The notes: a model not told the origin generated them from the letters alone. 53,179 nucleotides of DNA from an uncultured Alphaproteobacteria bacterium (GCA_947259795.1 CAMYNJ010000126.1:1-53179), one strand, 5' to 3'. Numbered from the stretch's first letter, positions 8,825 to 18,295 are shown. Made by a program: numbers and translations.

Positions 8825-10039
8825 TCACCCCATCGCCGCCTTCAGGTTCTCGTCGATCTTGTCGAGGAACTGGGTGGTGGTCAGCCATTTCTGGTCGGCG
8901 CCGATCAGGATCGCCAGATCCTTGGTCATGAAGCCGGATTCCACCGTCTCGATGCAGACCTTCTCCAGCGTCTCGGCGAATTTCACCACCTCGGGCGTGT
9001 TGTCGAACGTCCCGCGGTAATAGAGGCCCCGTGTCCAGGCGAAGATCGAGGCGATCGGGTTGGTCGAGGTCTCCTTGCCCTGCTGGTGCAGGCGGTAATG
9101 GCGCGTCACCGTACCATGCGCCGCCTCGGCCTCGATCGTCTTGCCGTCCGGCGTCATCAGCACCGACGTCATCAGGCCGAGGCTGCCGAAGCCCTGCGCC
9201 AGTGTGTCTGACTGCACGTCGCCGTCATAGTTTTTGCAGGCCCAGACATAGCCGCCGGACCATTTCATGGCACAGGCCACCATGTCGTCGATCAGGCGAT
9301 GCTCGTAGGTGATGCCCTTGGCCGCGAAACGGTCCTTGAATTCGCTGTCGAACACCTCCTGGAAAATGTCCTTGAAGCGCCCGTCATAGACCTTGAGGAT
9401 GGTGTCCTTGGTCGACAGGTACACCGGCCAGCCGAGGTCCAGGCCGTAGTTGAGGCAGGCCTGCGCGAAGCCGCGGATGGAATCGTCCAGATTGTACATC
9501 GACATCGCCACGCCGGCGCCGGGGAAGTCGAACACCTCGCGGGTGATGGGCGCGCCGCCGCCTTCCGGCTGGAAAGTCAGGGTCAGCTTGCCCTTGCCCG
9601 GGATGATCATGTCGGTGGCGCGGTACTGGTCGCCGAAGGCGTGGCGGCCGATCACCACCGGCTTGGTCCAGCCCGGCACCAGGCGCGGTACGTTCTTGCA
9701 GATGATCGGCTGGCGGAACACGGTGCCGCCCAGGATGTTGCGGATCGTCCCGTTGGGCGAACGCCACATCTGTTTCAGGTCGAATTCTTCGACCCGGCCC
9801 TGATCGGGCGTGATGGTGGCGCATTTCACGCCCACCCGGTGCTCCTTGATGGCGTTGGCGGCATCGATGGTGATCTGGTCATCCGTCTCGTCGCGCTTCT
9901 GGACGCTGAGGTCGTAATATTTCAGGTCAACGTCGAGATAGGGCAGAATCAGCTTGTCCTTGATGAAGGCCCAGATGATCCGCGTCATCTCGTCGCCATC
10001 CATTTCGACGATGGTGTTCTTGACCTTGATTTTGCTCAT
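8825..10039 (-). CDS. icd: NADP-dependent isocitrate dehydrogenase, homodimeric eukaryote-like type
   Basis: A 404-residue enzyme of the TCA cycle that oxidises isocitrate to 2-oxoglutarate and CO2 while making NADPH. It begins [20 protein letters not shown], as in alphaproteobacterial and eukaryotic cytosolic/mitochondrial enzymes rather than E. coli Icd. Substrate-binding [18 protein letters not shown] and the metal-site region [20 protein letters not shown] are visible. The start at 10039 is preferred because AGGAG lies 6 bases upstream; an upstream in-frame start at 10063 would add eight residues without support. It converges on the RND gene with 22 bases between the stops and appears to be a single-gene unit. 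Confidence 0.96.
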   Translation of the reverse strand: MSKIKVKNTIVEMDGDEMTRIIWAFIKDKLILPYLDVDLKYYDLSVQKRDETDDQITIDAANAIKEHRVGVKCATITPDQGRVEEFDLKQMWRSPNGTIRNILGGTVFRQPIICKNVPRLVPGWTKPVVIGRHAFGDQYRATDMIIPGKGKLTLTFQPEGGGAPITREVFDFPGAGVAMSMYNLDDSIRGFAQACLNYGLDLGWPVYLSTKDTILKVYDGRFKDIFQEVFDSEFKDRFAAKGITYEHRLIDDMVACAMKWSGGYVWACKNYDGDVQSDTLAQGFGSLGLMTSVLMTPDGKTIEAEAAHGTVTRHYRLHQQGKETSTNPIASIFAWTRGLYYRGTFDNTPEVVKFAETLEKVCIETVESGFMTKDLAILIGADQKWLTTTQFLDKIDENLKAAMG

Positions 10040-10246
10040 CGATGGCTCCTCGAAAATGCACAAAATTCAATGCCGCCCGCGCGGCCGCGCGCACAATAGC
10101 ACCGAATTTCCGCAGTGCAATATTTCAGTGGCGCGGGCGCAGGGTGGGTACGCGACCGTGCAGGAGGGCCGGTTAAGCGGGCAGGCGCGACAGGGGTGAT
10201 CCGGCCGCGGTGCCGCCCAGCTTATCGGGCGGCGCCGCGGCGATGG

Positions 10247-11329
10247 TCAGTAGCACCACATGCCATCCGCAGGATCGACGCACATTGACACCGCGACGCC
10301 GCTGCCGGTCCTATCGTCAATCGCGGAACCGTAGGTCGCGCTGCCGAAGGCCTTTGACGCGAGCGTTGCGGCGGTAAAGTCGGCAAGCACCCGGTGCGCC
10401 GCAGTCGTCGGATGCAGCAGGTCCCAGAACACGAAACCGGCGGGAACGAGCAGATCATCGAATGGGTTGTCCGGCGTGCCGCCATCGCTCACCACGCATG
10501 GGGAAAACGGATTCGGTATGGCCGTCTGGCCGTCGGCGAGGACCAGAAGGCAGGAATCCGTCGCATTGGTAAAACCGAACCGGTTCGGATGACCGACGAT
10601 CTGGCTCATGACCGCGAAAATGTCGATGACGATGATCTCTGCGTCCAGTTGCCGGCGCAATGTGGATATGCGCGCCGACAGCAGGGCGTTATGGACTGCC
10701 GAAGCGCTGCCAAGTTGTCTCGCCTGCGCCGGTTCGAGGAACGACGCAAGCGGCACCCGGCTCAGATCGGGCAGTTGGAAGACCAGGATATGCTTCGCGC
10801 CAAGACCGCCCAGCCTCGCGATCGCCGCGGCAATATTTCCGACGACGGTGGCGGGCGCATTGTCCAGCCCGAACTGGGCGCCGAACAGGTAATCATTGAA
10901 TCCTGCCCAGACGCCGACAAGGTCGCCGCCACCGATCCCGCCTGCGAAATTGTCGATCTGCGTCTGCAGGCCGGTGGGCAGGAGTCCCGTCTCAAACCCC
11001 ATCCGGGCGGGCTCGCCATAGGAACCGGTCAGCGCCCCGGCATAGGCGCGATTGTCCAGGGCGGCGGCCACCCCCAAATCAACCAGATAGTCGCCCCAGA
11101 CCGGACCGTTCGAGAAGGCGCCGGTTGGATAGTAGAGGCCAAACGTAGGATGCATCAGGCTCCCGTATTCGGCGAATAGATTGCCATTGTCGGACGAGCT
11201 GTCGCCGAATACATAAAGCGTATCGAATGTAGCGCCACCATGGTCGGCCCGGGCCGGGCTGCCGACGGTACCGATGGTGGCGGCCGTGACGCTTGCAAGC
11301 ACTGCATTTAAAAGACGTCGATATTGCAT
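10247..11329 (-). CDS. Secreted SGNH/GDSL-family esterase or lipase
   Basis: A 360-residue hydrolase. Residues 1-28 form a signal peptide ending SPARA. Block I is VFGDSSSDNGN with nucleophile Ser44, block III is AGFNDYLFG (GxND), and block V is DLLHPTTAAHRV, supplying the catalytic Asp and His. This matches the SDNGN branch that contains thermolabile hemolysin-like and autotransporter esterases, but no C-terminal beta-barrel is present, so it should be soluble after export. GGGAG precedes the ATG at 11329. Cysteines near the end (VSMCVDPADGMWCY) could form a disulfide. It stands alone; about 200 bases on either side show no gene. The substrate is not known. Confidence 0.85.
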   Translation of the reverse strand: MQYRRLLNAVLASVTAATIGTVGSPARADHGGATFDTLYVFGDSSSDNGNLFAEYGSLMHPTFGLYYPTGAFSNGPVWGDYLVDLGVAAALDNRAYAGALTGSYGEPARMGFETGLLPTGLQTQIDNFAGGIGGGDLVGVWAGFNDYLFGAQFGLDNAPATVVGNIAAAIARLGGLGAKHILVFQLPDLSRVPLASFLEPAQARQLGSASAVHNALLSARISTLRRQLDAEIIVIDIFAVMSQIVGHPNRFGFTNATDSCLLVLADGQTAIPNPFSPCVVSDGGTPDNPFDDLLVPAGFVFWDLLHPTTAAHRVLADFTAATLASKAFGSATYGSAIDDRTGSGVAVSMCVDPADGMWCY

Positions 11330-11533
11330 GTCTGTCTCCCATTCTGGTTTCCCGATTAATGCGGGGACCGGTCCGGAACATGGCACTGCTGCCGCGTTCG
11401 ACAGTCTGTCCGCGTCGGGGCGGCAGGTTACCCATGACTTATTGATCTTATTGTTGAGACGGTAGCGCCGACCGACGGAAATTCAATCGGTAATCGGTTT
11501 CCCTCGACGGAAACGCTGCCAGGTCTTGATGAA

Positions 11534-12319
11534 TCACGAGTAGTTGGGCTTGCGGCCGCGCAGGTGGTGGGGGCGGAGCTCGCCGATTTCGAGGGCCGGG
11601 ATCAGGGCGCGCCAGATCTCGATGTTGCGGTCGGTTTCTTCCCTGCCGGCCGCGGCCACGCCCTTTTCGTAGAGCGGTCCTTCCATGTCGGCCAGTTCCC
11701 TGCGGGCCACCTTGTGATACCATTCGTTACGGTCGGTCAGACTGATCTCCGTAAAGCCCGCCGCCGCCAGCGCCGTGCGATAGCGTTCGGGCGAGCCCAG
11801 ACCAAAGCTCAGCCCTTCCGCCTCCAGATAGCGTTTCATCACCGCGGTCGGTTCGCCGTCATGGCTGCTGAGCCAGTCGCTTGCCACGAACCGGCCGCCG
11901 GGCTTCAGCAGGCGGAAGACATCGGCGAACAGGGCCTCCTTGTCCGGGATATGGATCATCGCGTCCTTACTGAAAACCAGGTCGAATTCACCATCATCGA
12001 AGGGCAGCGGGCCCGGCGCGACCTTGACGAACTCGACACGGTCCGTCAGGCCCGCCGCGGCGGCCCGCCTGTTGGCGGTGGCGAGGACCGGGTCCTCTAC
12101 ATCGACTCCGATCACCTTTGCCGCCCCGTAATCGACGGCCAGCGAAAAGGCGATGCCGCCGGTGCCGCAGCCGATGTCGAGCACCTTGCGCCCCGTCAGG
12201 TCCAGCCCGTCGAGGATGCGGCCCACCTCTTCCGGACCGCCGGGGGAGAGATAACCCTCCCCCCAAATGATTTCGAGAAAAGATATGAATTCGTCTGGAT
12301 ATTCCAGATCCTCGCCCAT
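11534..12319 (-). CDS. Class I SAM-dependent methyltransferase, phosphoethanolamine methyltransferase-like
   Basis: A 261-residue Rossmann methyltransferase. Motif I is VLDIGCGTGGIAFSLA, the acidic end of strand 2 is VIGVDVED, and later motifs are LPFDDGEFDLVFSKDAMIHI and RLLKPGGRFVASDW. The N-terminal FLEIIWGEGYLSPGG resembles phosphoethanolamine and sterol methyltransferase-like proteins, hinting at a small amine or phospholipid head-group substrate, which is inference. The start at 12319 has GGGGGAC upstream; an alternative ATG at 12340 would add seven residues. It follows the LOG gene in the same direction with at most 25 bases between, so the two are probably co-transcribed. Confidence 0.8.
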   Translation of the reverse strand: MGEDLEYPDEFISFLEIIWGEGYLSPGGPEEVGRILDGLDLTGRKVLDIGCGTGGIAFSLAVDYGAAKVIGVDVEDPVLATANRRAAAAGLTDRVEFVKVAPGPLPFDDGEFDLVFSKDAMIHIPDKEALFADVFRLLKPGGRFVASDWLSSHDGEPTAVMKRYLEAEGLSFGLGSPERYRTALAAAGFTEISLTDRNEWYHKVARRELADMEGPLYEKGVAAAGREETDRNIEIWRALIPALEIGELRPHHLRGRKPNYS

Positions 12320-12344
12320 GGAGTCCCCCGTGCCCGTCATGCGC

Positions 12345-12938
12345 CTAAAGCCACTTCGCCTCAACATCATGTTCAAAAGCGGGCATGGCTTCAAGCGCGG
12401 GCAGCAACTCGTCGATGCCGTCGATTACCTGGAACAGGGCGCGGTTTTCCGGCTTGGCATAGCTCTCGCCGATCATATGATCGATCAGTTCGGTGAGATG
12501 GTGCCAGTAACCGCCGATATCGGCGATGATGACCGGCTTCTCATGCAGCCCCAGCTGCTTCCAGGTCAGGATTTCGAAGGTCTCGTCCAGCGTGCCGAGC
12601 CCGCCGGGCATGATCAGGAAGGCGTCGGACAGCTCGGCCATCTTTTGCTTGCGGTCATGCATGTTGTCGGTAACGATAAGCTGGGTCACACCGGAATGGC
12701 CGACCTCGACCTGTTCCAGAAATTGCGGGATGATGCCGACCACTTCGCCGCCGTTTTCCATCACGGCGTCGGCGATGCGGCCCATCATGCCGATGCGCCC
12801 GCCGCCATAGACCAACTGAATGCCGGCCTTCGCCATAATCCCGCCGAGCCGCAGGGCGGCGTCGTGATGGGCCTGGCGGCCGCGGTCCGACGAACCGCAA
12901 TACACACAAAGAGATTTTATTTTCGCCATGGATGTCAT
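12345..12938 (-). CDS. LOG-family protein (cytokinin riboside 5'-monophosphate phosphoribohydrolase-like)
   Basis: A 197-residue LOG protein. Residues 6-12 read SLCVYCGSS, the phosphate-binding loop is YGGGRIGMMG, and the catalytic signature PGGLGTLDE (PGGxGTxxE) is intact. Family members cleave the N-glycosidic bond of nucleoside 5'-monophosphates, releasing the base and ribose 5-phosphate; in bacteria the role may be nucleotide salvage rather than hormone synthesis. The ATG at 12938 has GAGGA five bases upstream, better placed than the ATG at 12929. It lies directly upstream of the methyltransferase gene in the same orientation. Confidence 0.92.
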   Translation of the reverse strand: MTSMAKIKSLCVYCGSSDRGRQAHHDAALRLGGIMAKAGIQLVYGGGRIGMMGRIADAVMENGGEVVGIIPQFLEQVEVGHSGVTQLIVTDNMHDRKQKMAELSDAFLIMPGGLGTLDETFEILTWKQLGLHEKPVIIADIGGYWHHLTELIDHMIGESYAKPENRALFQVIDGIDELLPALEAMPAFEHDVEAKWL

Positions 12939-13020
12939 TCTTTTCCTCAGTTCATCATCTTGCAAGTAAAAGCTTCCTGCAACGCCCCGCTTGCCATTTC
13001 TGCAACCCGATCAAAATAAT

Positions 13021-13047
13021 TTGACAGGCCCGCGGAATATCCGTGGG
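13021..13047 (+). promoter_or_regulatory. Putative -35 element with adjoining dyad upstream of the cytochrome c genes
   Basis: A perfect TTGACA at 13021-13026 is followed by an imperfect inverted repeat, CCCGCGG at 13029-13035 and CCGTGGG at 13041-13047, with a 5-base spacer and one mismatch. It lies 67-93 bases before the cytochrome start. No convincing -10 hexamer is seen at the ideal distance, so the promoter may need an activator; this is inference. Confidence 0.35.
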
Positions 13048-13113
13048 CTATGAGTGTATTCCAGTCTGATTCGCACCACTTAACGTCAACAACGACATTA
13101 TCAGGGAGAGATC

Positions 13114-13608
13114 ATGAACATACGGTTTTCGTTTTCGCAAAAAATCCTCGCCACTGCCTCCGCAGCGGCGGTGGCAGGTATGCTGACCTTGCCAGTCCTC
13201 GCCGCTACGCCGGCAGAAACGGTCAAATTGCGCCAGGAAACCATGAAACAGCTTGGCGGGCATATGAAGGCGATCAAGGGCTTTGCCATGGAAGGCCAGG
13301 GGTCGGCGGAAGACGTGGCGGTGCGCGCCGGCGAGATCAACAAGATCGCGGCCAAGATCCCCACGCTGTTACCTGAAGGCACCGGCATGGACGAGGTCAA
13401 GGACCCGAAGAACGGCGCGAAGCCGGAAATCTGGCTTGACTGGGAGAAATTCCTGAAGGCGGCCAACAGTCTCGAAGCCGAGAGCAAGACCCTTGCGGCA
13501 GTGGCCGGGGGCGGCGACAAGGCGGCCATAGCGGCGGCTTTCCAGAGCGTCGGCAAGAACGGTTGCGGCAGCTGCCACAAGCCTTTCCGGATCAAGCTCG
13601 AAAAATAG
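13114..13608 (+). CDS. Periplasmic cytochrome c of the c'/c-556 family
   Basis: A 164-residue exported cytochrome. Residues 1-31 form a signal peptide ending PVLA-A. The rest is a four-helix bundle with the single heme motif near the C-terminus, NGCGSCHKPFR (C151, C154, H155), as is characteristic of class II cytochromes. The axial methionine of c-556 could be one of the Met residues in the first helix (KQLGGHMKAIKGFAM), but this is not certain. The next gene, a diheme cytochrome, starts 3 bases after its stop, so both form one operon. The role is probably periplasmic electron transfer; the dehydrogenase partner is not in the window. Confidence 0.9.
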   Translation: MNIRFSFSQKILATASAAAVAGMLTLPVLAATPAETVKLRQETMKQLGGHMKAIKGFAMEGQGSAEDVAVRAGEINKIAAKIPTLLPEGTGMDEVKDPKNGAKPEIWLDWEKFLKAANSLEAESKTLAAVAGGGDKAAIAAAFQSVGKNGCGSCHKPFRIKLEK

Positions 13609-13611
13609 CCC

Positions 13612-14535
13612 ATGCTTCGCCGGGGCCTGCTGCTGGCGGCGCTGCTGGCGCCCCTTGCCGCCGCTACAGCACAAGAGGCGGGGCAAGCGGCGGCGGACGA
13701 GGCCGCCAGCCGCCGGGGCGAGTATGTTTTCCACGCCGCGGGCTGTTACGGCTGTCATACGGACGTGAAGGGGAAGGGGGCGCCGCTGGCCGGCGGGCGG
13801 CGCCTCAAGACCCCGTTCGGCGACTTCCTGGGTCCCAACATTACGCCCGACCCGGACCATGGGATCGGCAGCTGGACATTGGCCGACTTCACCCGTGCCC
13901 TGCGCGAAGGCGTCTCGCCCGCTGGCGATCCCTACTATCCGGCATTCCCTTACACCTCTTTCTCGCGGATGGCGGAGGAAGATATCGCCGACCTGTGGGC
14001 CTACCTGCAAACGGTCGAGCCTGCTGATACCGAGAACGGCGCGCATGAGCTGGACTTCCCCTTTGGCTGGCGCTGGCTGACGAGCATATGGCGCACGCTC
14101 TATTTCGCGCCGGGCGAGTTCGAGGCCGGCGACCCGCTGGCGGCCGTCGCAAAGGAAGACCGGGACAAATGGAACCGCGGCGCCTATCTGGTGCGAGTGC
14201 TGGGCCATTGCGGCGAATGCCATACGCCGCGGGGCGGACTGGGCGCCATGGATGAGGGCCTCTTCCTGGCCGGCAGCAAACAAGGGGCCGAGGGCGCGCC
14301 CGTGCCCAACGTCACGCCAGACCCGGCGACGGGAATCGGCGACTGGAGCCTGGCGGATATCGAGGGCTACCTGAAATTCGGCATGGACCCCGACGGCGAT
14401 TTCGCCGGCGGCGCCATGGCCGAGGTTATCAACCACACGACTGGCAAACTGACACCAGAAGACCGTCGTGCGATAGCGGTTTTCCTTAAATCCCTGCCCG
14501 CCATGGAGCGCAAGATAACCCGCCCGTCGGGTTGA
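13612..14535 (+). CDS. Diheme periplasmic cytochrome c (alcohol dehydrogenase cytochrome subunit-like)
   Basis: A 307-residue protein with a signal peptide (residues 1-20, ending ATA-Q) and two CxxCH heme sites: CYGCH at 45-49 and CGECH at 200-204. Repeated class I cytochrome features such as GPNITPDPDHGIGSW and PNVTPDPATGIGDW mark the two domains. These NITPD motifs are typical of the cytochrome subunits of membrane-bound sugar and alcohol dehydrogenases, though no dehydrogenase subunit lies nearby and the third heme domain of those subunits is missing. It follows the c-556-type gene with a 3-base gap. A membrane anchor is not evident at the C-terminus. Confidence 0.88.
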   Translation: MLRRGLLLAALLAPLAAATAQEAGQAAADEAASRRGEYVFHAAGCYGCHTDVKGKGAPLAGGRRLKTPFGDFLGPNITPDPDHGIGSWTLADFTRALREGVSPAGDPYYPAFPYTSFSRMAEEDIADLWAYLQTVEPADTENGAHELDFPFGWRWLTSIWRTLYFAPGEFEAGDPLAAVAKEDRDKWNRGAYLVRVLGHCGECHTPRGGLGAMDEGLFLAGSKQGAEGAPVPNVTPDPATGIGDWSLADIEGYLKFGMDPDGDFAGGAMAEVINHTTGKLTPEDRRAIAVFLKSLPAMERKITRPSG

Positions 14536-14743
14536 TCTTCCTGCGATATTTGCAGGGCCGGATACGGTGATCGTTGCGCCCGCGCGCCAGCCGTACTATA
14601 CCAAGGCTCGCTGATAATGACCCGTTTGACCGGGTTCCCTTGCCCGATGCGGGGACATCGCGCCGCGGACCGCGCCTGCCCGGCGGATCGCCGTGCGCCA
14701 GCAAATGGATCATTATCAACAAGCCTTGGAATTGGGGTTCGTC

Positions 14744-15940
14744 ATGGCAAGGGCCGCGAAGCGCGAAACGGGGACAGTGAACCGGACTATCGTCATAGGT
14801 ATCGTGGGCATCGTGGTCTTGTTGATCGCACTTGCCCTGAACTATTGGCTGTCGCTGGAGGACGCGCCGGCGCCCCCGACCGTCGCGACAACACCGATCA
14901 CGCCGGCGCCTGAGCCGGAACCGGATCCGGAACCACAGCCCCTGCCTGCAACGACACCGGAACCGCAATCCGCCCCCGCGCCGGTGCCCGCCGAATTGCC
15001 GGCGCCGGTCCCGCAACCCGCGGAAACGCAGTCGACGGAAACAACCCCCATGCCGGCCCCGCCACCCGCCGAGGCCGGAATGCCGACCGTCATCCTTCCC
15101 GAGTTCGATGTGGTGCGCATTGCGCCGACGGGCGATATCGTGGTTGCCGGGCGCGCCGCGCCGGGATCGGTCGTGACCGTTTATGACGACGGCCGGCCGA
15201 TCGGCCAGATCAAGGCGGACGGCCGGGGCGAATGGGTAATGCTGCCCGACGAGCCGCTGCCGCCGGGCAGCCGCGAGTTGAGCCTTTCGTCCAGGCTCGG
15301 CGACGCCGAACCGGCCTGGTCGGAGACGGTCGTGGTCGTCGTCGTGCCCGAGACTGGGCTGGACGTCGCCGGACAGCCGACCAACCAGTCGTCCGGGGCG
15401 CTGGTGGTCGAAGTGCCACGCACCGGGTTTGGCACCAGCGAGGTGCTGCAGCAGCCGCCCGCGGGCGAAGTGCCGCCGCTGCCCTCCGATGGGGATGTCG
15501 CGCTGTCGGTCGACGTGCTGGATTACGACGAAATGGGCAATCTCGGCCTTTCGGGCCGGGCCAACGGCAATAGCAGCATCCTGATCTATCTCGACAACGG
15601 ATTGCTGGCCGCAACGCCGGTCGGGCCGGACGGAACCTGGCGCATGGTCGTCGAACGTCCAGTGGCGCCCGGCCTGTATACCTTGCGCGTCGACGAGATG
15701 GCCGGCGACGAGGTTGTCGCCCGCCTCGAGTTTCCGTTCCAGCGCGCCGACCCCAAGGAGATCGATGCGGGCACGCTGCTGGTCGTGGTGCAACCGGGCA
15801 ACAGCCTGTGGCGGCTGGCGCGGCGCACGCTGGGAGAGGGCACGCGCTATACGGTGATCTACCAGGCCAACAAGGACCGAATTCGCGACCCCGATCTGAT
15901 CTATCCGGGCCAGGTCTTCGAGGTGCCGCGCACCAACTGA
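14744..15940 (+). CDS. Membrane-anchored LysM-domain protein with proline-rich linker
   Basis: A 398-residue protein. A transmembrane helix near residues 12-32 (VIGIVGIVVLLIALALNYWL) is followed by a Pro/Glu/Ala-rich linker of about 90 residues. Two Ig-like or carboxypeptidase-regulatory-like repeats come next (around PTGDIVVAGRAAPGSVVTVY and GLSGRANGNSSILIYLDNG). A C-terminal LysM domain is at ~344-396 (VQPGNSLWRLARRTLGEG ... IYPGQVFEVP). LysM binds peptidoglycan, so the protein likely spans from inner membrane to cell wall. I favour the ATG at 14744, but in-frame GTG 14693 and ATG 14705 are possible. No enzyme domain is seen. Confidence 0.82.
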   Translation: MARAAKRETGTVNRTIVIGIVGIVVLLIALALNYWLSLEDAPAPPTVATTPITPAPEPEPDPEPQPLPATTPEPQSAPAPVPAELPAPVPQPAETQSTETTPMPAPPPAEAGMPTVILPEFDVVRIAPTGDIVVAGRAAPGSVVTVYDDGRPIGQIKADGRGEWVMLPDEPLPPGSRELSLSSRLGDAEPAWSETVVVVVVPETGLDVAGQPTNQSSGALVVEVPRTGFGTSEVLQQPPAGEVPPLPSDGDVALSVDVLDYDEMGNLGLSGRANGNSSILIYLDNGLLAATPVGPDGTWRMVVERPVAPGLYTLRVDEMAGDEVVARLEFPFQRADPKEIDAGTLLVVVQPGNSLWRLARRTLGEGTRYTVIYQANKDRIRDPDLIYPGQVFEVPRTN

Positions 15941-16036
15941 CCCGCCGGGCGGCGCGGCTACCGTCTTGCTATAAGGCCCGCCGTTGCCTAGTTATTGTGC
16001 TGCCGCATGGGAATTTTCTGAGGTAAATAGCGCATA

Positions 16037-16744
16037 ATGGCGTCGAATATCATGGATTCGGTGCGTTCGGTTCTCGTCCCGATCCACCCCGAGGGCTGGC
16101 GATTCATCGGCATTTTCGCCCTGGTCACCCTCGTTATCGGTTTTTTCTGGTCGCCTTTCCTGTTTATCGGCGGGGTGCTGACCGCATGGTGCGCCTATTT
16201 CTTCCGTAATCCTGAGCGGATAACCCCGGTGCGCGACGGGCTGATGGTCAGCCCGGCGGACGGAGTCGTGCAGATGATCCAGCAGGCGCCACCGCCACCG
16301 GAGTTGGAAATGGGCGATGCGCCGCTGACTCGCATCAGTATTTTCATGAATGTTTTCAACGTTCATGTGAACCGCTCGCCGGTTGACGGGCGGGTCGAAA
16401 AGCTCGCCTACCGGCCGGGCAAGTTCCTCAACGCGTCGCTCGACAAAGCGAGCGAGCATAATGAGCGGCAATCGGTTAGAATGAAGCTGGCCGACGGGCG
16501 CGACATCGCCTTCGTGCAGATCGCGGGATTGGTGGCACGGCGGATCCTGATCTGGATCGAGGAAGGCCGGAACCTCGCCGCCGGCGAACGATTCGGCCTG
16601 ATCCGGTTCGGCAGCCGCGTCGATGTCTATCTGCCCGACGGCGTGTCGCCGCTGGTCTGCACGGGGCAGACCGCCATTGCCGGCGAGACGGTTATCGCAG
16701 ACCTCGCCACCGGCGAGGCGCCGCGAGAAGGAGAACGACGCTGA
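16037..16744 (+). CDS. psd: Phosphatidylserine decarboxylase proenzyme (short type)
   Basis: A 235-residue proenzyme that makes phosphatidylethanolamine from phosphatidylserine at the inner membrane. Two hydrophobic helices lie near residues 22-55. [11 protein letters not shown] and [10 protein letters not shown] are family motifs, [16 protein letters not shown] contains the conserved His, and the self-cleavage site is [11 protein letters not shown], with Ser193 predicted to become the pyruvoyl group. Its length and GSR site match the short bacterial/archaeal class rather than the ~320-residue E. coli form. Its stop shares one base with the pssA start, so synthesis and decarboxylation of phosphatidylserine are coupled in one operon. 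Confidence 0.96.
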   Translation: MASNIMDSVRSVLVPIHPEGWRFIGIFALVTLVIGFFWSPFLFIGGVLTAWCAYFFRNPERITPVRDGLMVSPADGVVQMIQQAPPPPELEMGDAPLTRISIFMNVFNVHVNRSPVDGRVEKLAYRPGKFLNASLDKASEHNERQSVRMKLADGRDIAFVQIAGLVARRILIWIEEGRNLAAGERFGLIRFGSRVDVYLPDGVSPLVCTGQTAIAGETVIADLATGEAPREGERR

Positions 16745-17619
16745 TGCCGAGACGCAAATCCAAACGGAAACTTCGCCGGATTCCCCGTTTCAAGGGGCTG
16801 AGCATCTCGAAACTGATCCCCAATATGATCACGGTGGGCGCCACCTGCGCCGGCCTTACGGGTGTTCGCTTCGCGTTGAACGATAAATGGGAGTTCGCCG
16901 TCGTCGCCATCATTGTGGCCGCGGTGCTGGACGCGCTGGACGGGCGCATGGCAAGGCTTTTGAAATCCACCAGCGAATTCGGGGCGGAACTGGATTCATT
17001 GTCCGATTTCGTGGCGTTCGGCGTGGCGCCGGCCTTCATCCTTTATTTCTGGACCCTGCACGCCCTCGGCGGGATCGGCTGGGCGGTCACGCTTTTCCTG
17101 GCCATTTGCTGCGGCCTCAGGCTGGCGCGTTTCAATACTAATCTCGGAAAGCTGCCGCCTTATGCCTATAACTATTTTACCGGTGTGCCGGCGCCCGCGG
17201 GTGCGGCCCTGGCGCTGCTGCCGCTGATCGGGACCTTTGCGTTCGGCATCGACAATCTGCGCACACCGGGATTCGTTGCGATATGGAGCGTGATCGTGGC
17301 GCTGCTGATGGTCAGCACCCTGCCGACCTTCGCGTTCAAAAAGGTCAAAATTCCGCAAGCGGCCATCCTGCCGCTCCTGGTGGCCGCCGGACTGCTGGTC
17401 GCCGGTCTGGCAGGCGCGCCCTGGCGAACGCTGACCATATTGCTGCTGCTCTATATCGTCAGTTTCGGCTATTCCGCTTTGTCGTTCCGCCGCCTTACCA
17501 AGGAGGCCGAGCGCATGCATGAAGAGCGGGATTCGGAAGACGGCAAGGGGAAATCGGCCGCCTTGACCGATGCGCCGCCGTCGGGCGGAGACAAACCGCG
17601 ACTTCGGCCGGTCGAATAG
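16744..17619 (+). CDS. pssA: CDP-diacylglycerol--serine O-phosphatidyltransferase
   Basis: A 291-residue integral membrane enzyme that joins serine to CDP-diacylglycerol. The CDP-alcohol phosphotransferase signature is complete: LDALDGRMARLL then EFGAELDSLSD (DG-x2-AR-x8-G-x3-D-x3-D, around residues 61-85). Six or more hydrophobic helices follow, and the N-terminus is strongly basic (PRRKSKRKLRRIPRFKG). The hydrophilic tail after ~255 is variable. It overlaps psd by one base and is followed 13 bases later by a third lipid gene, so the substrate flow PssA to Psd is encoded in one transcript. Confidence 0.96.
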   Translation: MPRRKSKRKLRRIPRFKGLSISKLIPNMITVGATCAGLTGVRFALNDKWEFAVVAIIVAAVLDALDGRMARLLKSTSEFGAELDSLSDFVAFGVAPAFILYFWTLHALGGIGWAVTLFLAICCGLRLARFNTNLGKLPPYAYNYFTGVPAPAGAALALLPLIGTFAFGIDNLRTPGFVAIWSVIVALLMVSTLPTFAFKKVKIPQAAILPLLVAAGLLVAGLAGAPWRTLTILLLLYIVSFGYSALSFRRLTKEAERMHEERDSEDGKGKSAALTDAPPSGGDKPRLRPVE

Positions 17620-17632
17620 GGTAATACAAATC

Positions 17633-18295
17633 ATGCTGGACGGCGCCGTCAAAAAGCTGCTCGACCCGTTCTTCAACCTGATCGCGCGCTATCTGGCCAA
17701 AACCGGCATATCGGCGAATTTCATTACGCTTGCTGCTGTTCTGGTAGGCCTGGCGGTATTGATCCCCCTGGCCTTGCAGAACTATCTGGTGGCGCTGGCG
17801 CTGATCATGGTCAACCGCCTTATGGATGCGCTGGACGGGGCCGTGGCCCGGCGCAACGGCATCACCGACCTCGGCGGCTTTTTCGACGTAGTCGGCGATT
17901 TCATCTTTTTCGGCGCGGTCGTCCTTGGATTCGCACTGGCCGCCCCGGAAGCCAACGCGCTGGCGGCGGCCTGGCTACTGTTCGCCTTCATGGGCGCCGA
18001 GGCCAGTTTTCTGGCCTATGCCGCGCTGGCCGAAAAGCATCATTTCCACACCGAAAGCCACGGCAAGAAATCGATCTTCTTCCTCGGCGGCCTCGTCGAG
18101 GGAACCGAGACAGTCGCCGCCTTCGTGCTGGCTTGCCTCTTCCCTCACTGGTTTCCGTGGATTGCCGTGGTCTTCGGCGTGCTGTGCTGGATGACCACGG
18201 GTGCGCGCATCACGGTTGCAATCTTTACGCTCGGCAAGAAAGGCGGCCCGCCGCCCGGTGCCGAGATCGAACAGGACGCAGGGCCCGTGGCCTGA
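17633..18295 (+). CDS. CDP-alcohol phosphatidyltransferase family protein, YnjF-like
   Basis: A 220-residue membrane protein with about six helices. The catalytic signature near residues 65-90 reads MDALDGAVARRNG then GGFFDVVGD, giving DG-x2-AR-x7-G-x3-D-x3-D. This is one residue shorter than in PssA but agrees with what I recall of the YnjF subfamily. All catalytic aspartates are present, so it is probably active on a CDP-alcohol, but the acceptor alcohol is unknown; E. coli YnjF is also not well defined. It follows pssA by 13 bases and belongs to the psd-pssA operon. I chose the ATG at 17633; an in-frame start at 17570 would overlap the pssA end. Confidence 0.85.
   Translation: MLDGAVKKLLDPFFNLIARYLAKTGISANFITLAAVLVGLAVLIPLALQNYLVALALIMVNRLMDALDGAVARRNGITDLGGFFDVVGDFIFFGAVVLGFALAAPEANALAAAWLLFAFMGAEASFLAYAALAEKHHFHTESHGKKSIFFLGGLVEGTETVAAFVLACLFPHWFPWIAVVFGVLCWMTTGARITVAIFTLGKKGGPPPGAEIEQDAGPVA

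Noticed and set aside
14486-15793. 435-codon minus-strand frame opposite the LysM protein
   Set aside because: Gly/Arg-rich repeats reflect the complement of the Pro/Glu linker and Ig-like repeats; no start signal or domain.
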